Assembly (NCBI RefSeq): GCF_002019795.1
Contig: NZ_KV917381.1
Coordinates: 192,001 to 256,000 of the forward strand
Direction of reading: 5' to 3'
DNA: 64,000 nt
From: Bacillus alkalicellulosilyticus
GTDB lineage: Bacteria > Bacillota > Bacilli > Bacillales > Bacillaceae_F
Below are positions 62,717 through 64,000 of this stretch, one piece after another. Every line of letters begins with the position of its first letter. The first letter of the stretch is position 1. The notes below the pieces were generated by a model. The model was not told the DNA's origin and did not search any database. It was given only the letters and a program-made list of their open reading frames with translations. The position numbers and the translations under genes are program-made.

Positions 62717-64000
62717 ATGGATCGTTATTTCGGATTTAAAGAGCAAGGTACTAGCTATCGTCAAGAGACGATTGCAGGACTTACGACGTTTTTGTCAATG
62801 GCTTATATTCTTTTTGTTAACCCACTAATTTTGGGTGATGCAGGAATGGATATGCAAGCGGTGTTTGTTGCAACAGCACTAGCTGCTGCAATTGGTACTT
62901 TAATCATGGGACTTCTTGCAAATTATCCAATTGCTTTAGCGCCAGGTATGGGTTTAAATGCATTTTTCGCTTATTCTGTTGTATTAGGAATGGGTATTAG
63001 TTGGCAGGTGGCTCTATTTGGGGTATTCATGTCGGGTATTATCTTTATTATTATCACAGTGTCAGGTATCCGTGAGGTCATTATCAATGCCATTCCAGCT
63101 GAGTTAAAATATGCAGCTGCAGCAGGTATCGGGTTATTTATCGCTTTTATCGGTTTGAAAAATGCAGGAATTGTTGTTCCTTATGAAGCAACTGCAGTTA
63201 CATTAGGTCATCTTGGACATCCACCTACGTTATTAGCGATTTTTGGTTTAGTCGTTACAGTTATCTTTATGGTTCGTGGAGTCAAAGGTGGAATTTTCTA
63301 TGGTATGATTTTGACATCGTTTGTTGGAGTTCTTACTGGAGTTATTAATTGGGATGGAGGAATTGTAAGTAGTGTTCCCGATATGTCTCCGACTTTCCTT
63401 GCGGCATTCGATATTACATGGGCAGAAATTTTTACAGTTCAATTATTGGTCGTCATTCTTACATTCTTATTTGTAGACTTTTTTGATACTGCTGGAACGT
63501 TATATGCAGTAGCAAACCAAGCGGGATTTGTAAAAGATAATAAACTTCCAAGAGCGAACAAAGCGTTACTTGCAGATTCAAGTGCTACATCAATCGGTGC
63601 TCTTTTAGGGACATCGACTACTACAGCTTATATTGAATCATCTTCAGGTGTTGCAGCTGGAGGGCGAACAGGATTTACTTCTGTTATAACTGCGGCATTG
63701 TTCGTAATCGCATTGTTCTTTTCTCCATTGCTTGGTGTCATAACCGCTCAAGTAACGGCACCTGCGTTAATTATTGTGGGAATTTTGATGGCTTCTTCAT
63801 TGGGGCTTATCGATTGGAAAAAGTTCGAGATTGCAGTTCCGGCATTTTTAACAGTCATTGCAATGCCATTAACATATAGTATCGCAACTGGTATCGCACT
63901 AGGATTCATTATGTATCCTGTAACGATGTTAGTAAAAGGTAAAGGAAAAGAAGTTCATCCTTTAATGTATGTTCTCTTCTTCGTCTTTCTTGCTTACTTT
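62717..64000 (+). CDS. pbuG: Guanine/hypoxanthine permease, partial at right edge
   Basis: ATG at 62717 with GAGGAGG 9 nt upstream. 428 codons are open and the frame runs off the window, so only the last residues are missing. The start YFGFKEQGTSYRQETIAGLT, then FLSMAYILFVNP, and the motifs LAPGMGLNAFF and FVDFFDTAGTLYAVA belong to the AzgA-type NCS2 purine permeases, with about twelve helices. It imports hypoxanthine and guanine. The guanine riboswitch and gene order after guaA support PbuG. Confidence 0.95.
   Translation, partial: MDRYFGFKEQGTSYRQETIAGLTTFLSMAYILFVNPLILGDAGMDMQAVFVATALAAAIGTLIMGLLANYPIALAPGMGLNAFFAYSVVLGMGISWQVALFGVFMSGIIFIIITVSGIREVIINAIPAELKYAAAAGIGLFIAFIGLKNAGIVVPYEATAVTLGHLGHPPTLLAIFGLVVTVIFMVRGVKGGIFYGMILTSFVGVLTGVINWDGGIVSSVPDMSPTFLAAFDITWAEIFTVQLLVVILTFLFVDFFDTAGTLYAVANQAGFVKDNKLPRANKALLADSSATSIGALLGTSTTTAYIESSSGVAAGGRTGFTSVITAALFVIALFFSPLLGVITAQVTAPALIIVGILMASSLGLIDWKKFEIAVPAFLTVIAMPLTYSIATGIALGFIMYPVTMLVKGKGKEVHPLMYVLFFVFLAYF

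Overview
The window reads as the chromosome of a low-GC, endospore-forming-type Bacillota member, most likely a Bacillaceae species. The clearest sign is the right end: a MoxR-family ATPase, a DUF58 protein, a transglutaminase-like membrane protein, guaA and pbuG follow in the order seen in Bacillus subtilis (yeaC-yeaD-yebA-guaA-pbuG). Both purine genes have a guanine-class riboswitch. Strong AGGAGG ribosome sites, TTG/GTG starts, a BceRS-BceAB module and classical hairpin/T-run terminators fit the same lineage. The xylanase and hemicellulose genes would suit a soil or alkaline-lake plant-polymer degrader, but that is inference.

Region 1 (about 1-23.1 kb) is an accessory island. It begins with three very small genes and two tandem large serine recombinases, followed by a compact palindrome-rich stretch that could be an attachment region. 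Then come a sirtuin, an unknown gene with a decayed 3' end, a complete type I restriction-modification operon (hsdM-hsdS-hsdR), a PHP/SMC-like ATPase of TrlF type followed by a frameshifted unknown gene, a coiled-coil protein with a phospholipase-D-like C-terminal domain, and a two-gene unit made of a metallo-beta-lactamase-fold protein and a trypsin-like protease fused to a NACHT NTPase. The last pair looks like a bacterial NLR-type anti-phage system related in layout to AVAST/bNACHT systems, with a tandemly duplicated C-terminal region that may be the sensor. The island ends in about 1.1 kb without genes that carries repeated GCTAAC motifs and a long hairpin, possibly an att or integrase scar.

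Region 2 (23.4-33.2 kb) holds transport and stress genes: an ABC exporter pair divergent from a TetR regulator, a flavin monooxygenase with a Dabb-domain partner, a small membrane protein, and a full BceRS-BceAB peptide-antibiotic sensing and resistance locus with a recognisable BceR operator.

Region 3 (33.2-52.5 kb) is mostly a carbohydrate locus. It encodes a GH95 alpha-L-fucosidase-type enzyme, two AraC regulators, a GH27 and a GH4 alpha-galactosidase, a LacI regulator with a perfect 24-bp operator and a cre-like site before a sugar ABC importer (two permeases, a DUF624 protein, a lipoprotein binding protein), a GH43 enzyme and a secreted GH10 xylanase with two C-terminal carbohydrate-binding modules. 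The plan suggests outside cleavage of xylan-type polymers, uptake of decorated oligosaccharides, then inside removal of galactosyl, fucosyl and arabinosyl/xylosyl side groups. A DUF2089/SHOCT-like operon and a MerR-CPBP protease pair are embedded in it.

Region 4 (52.7-64 kb) is housekeeping: a LysR regulator divergent from glutamate dehydrogenase, a small conserved-looking ORF, a lipoprotein, the MoxR-DUF58-transglutaminase operon, guaA, and pbuG, which runs off the right edge. No rRNA, tRNA, CRISPR array or insertion-sequence transposase was recognised.
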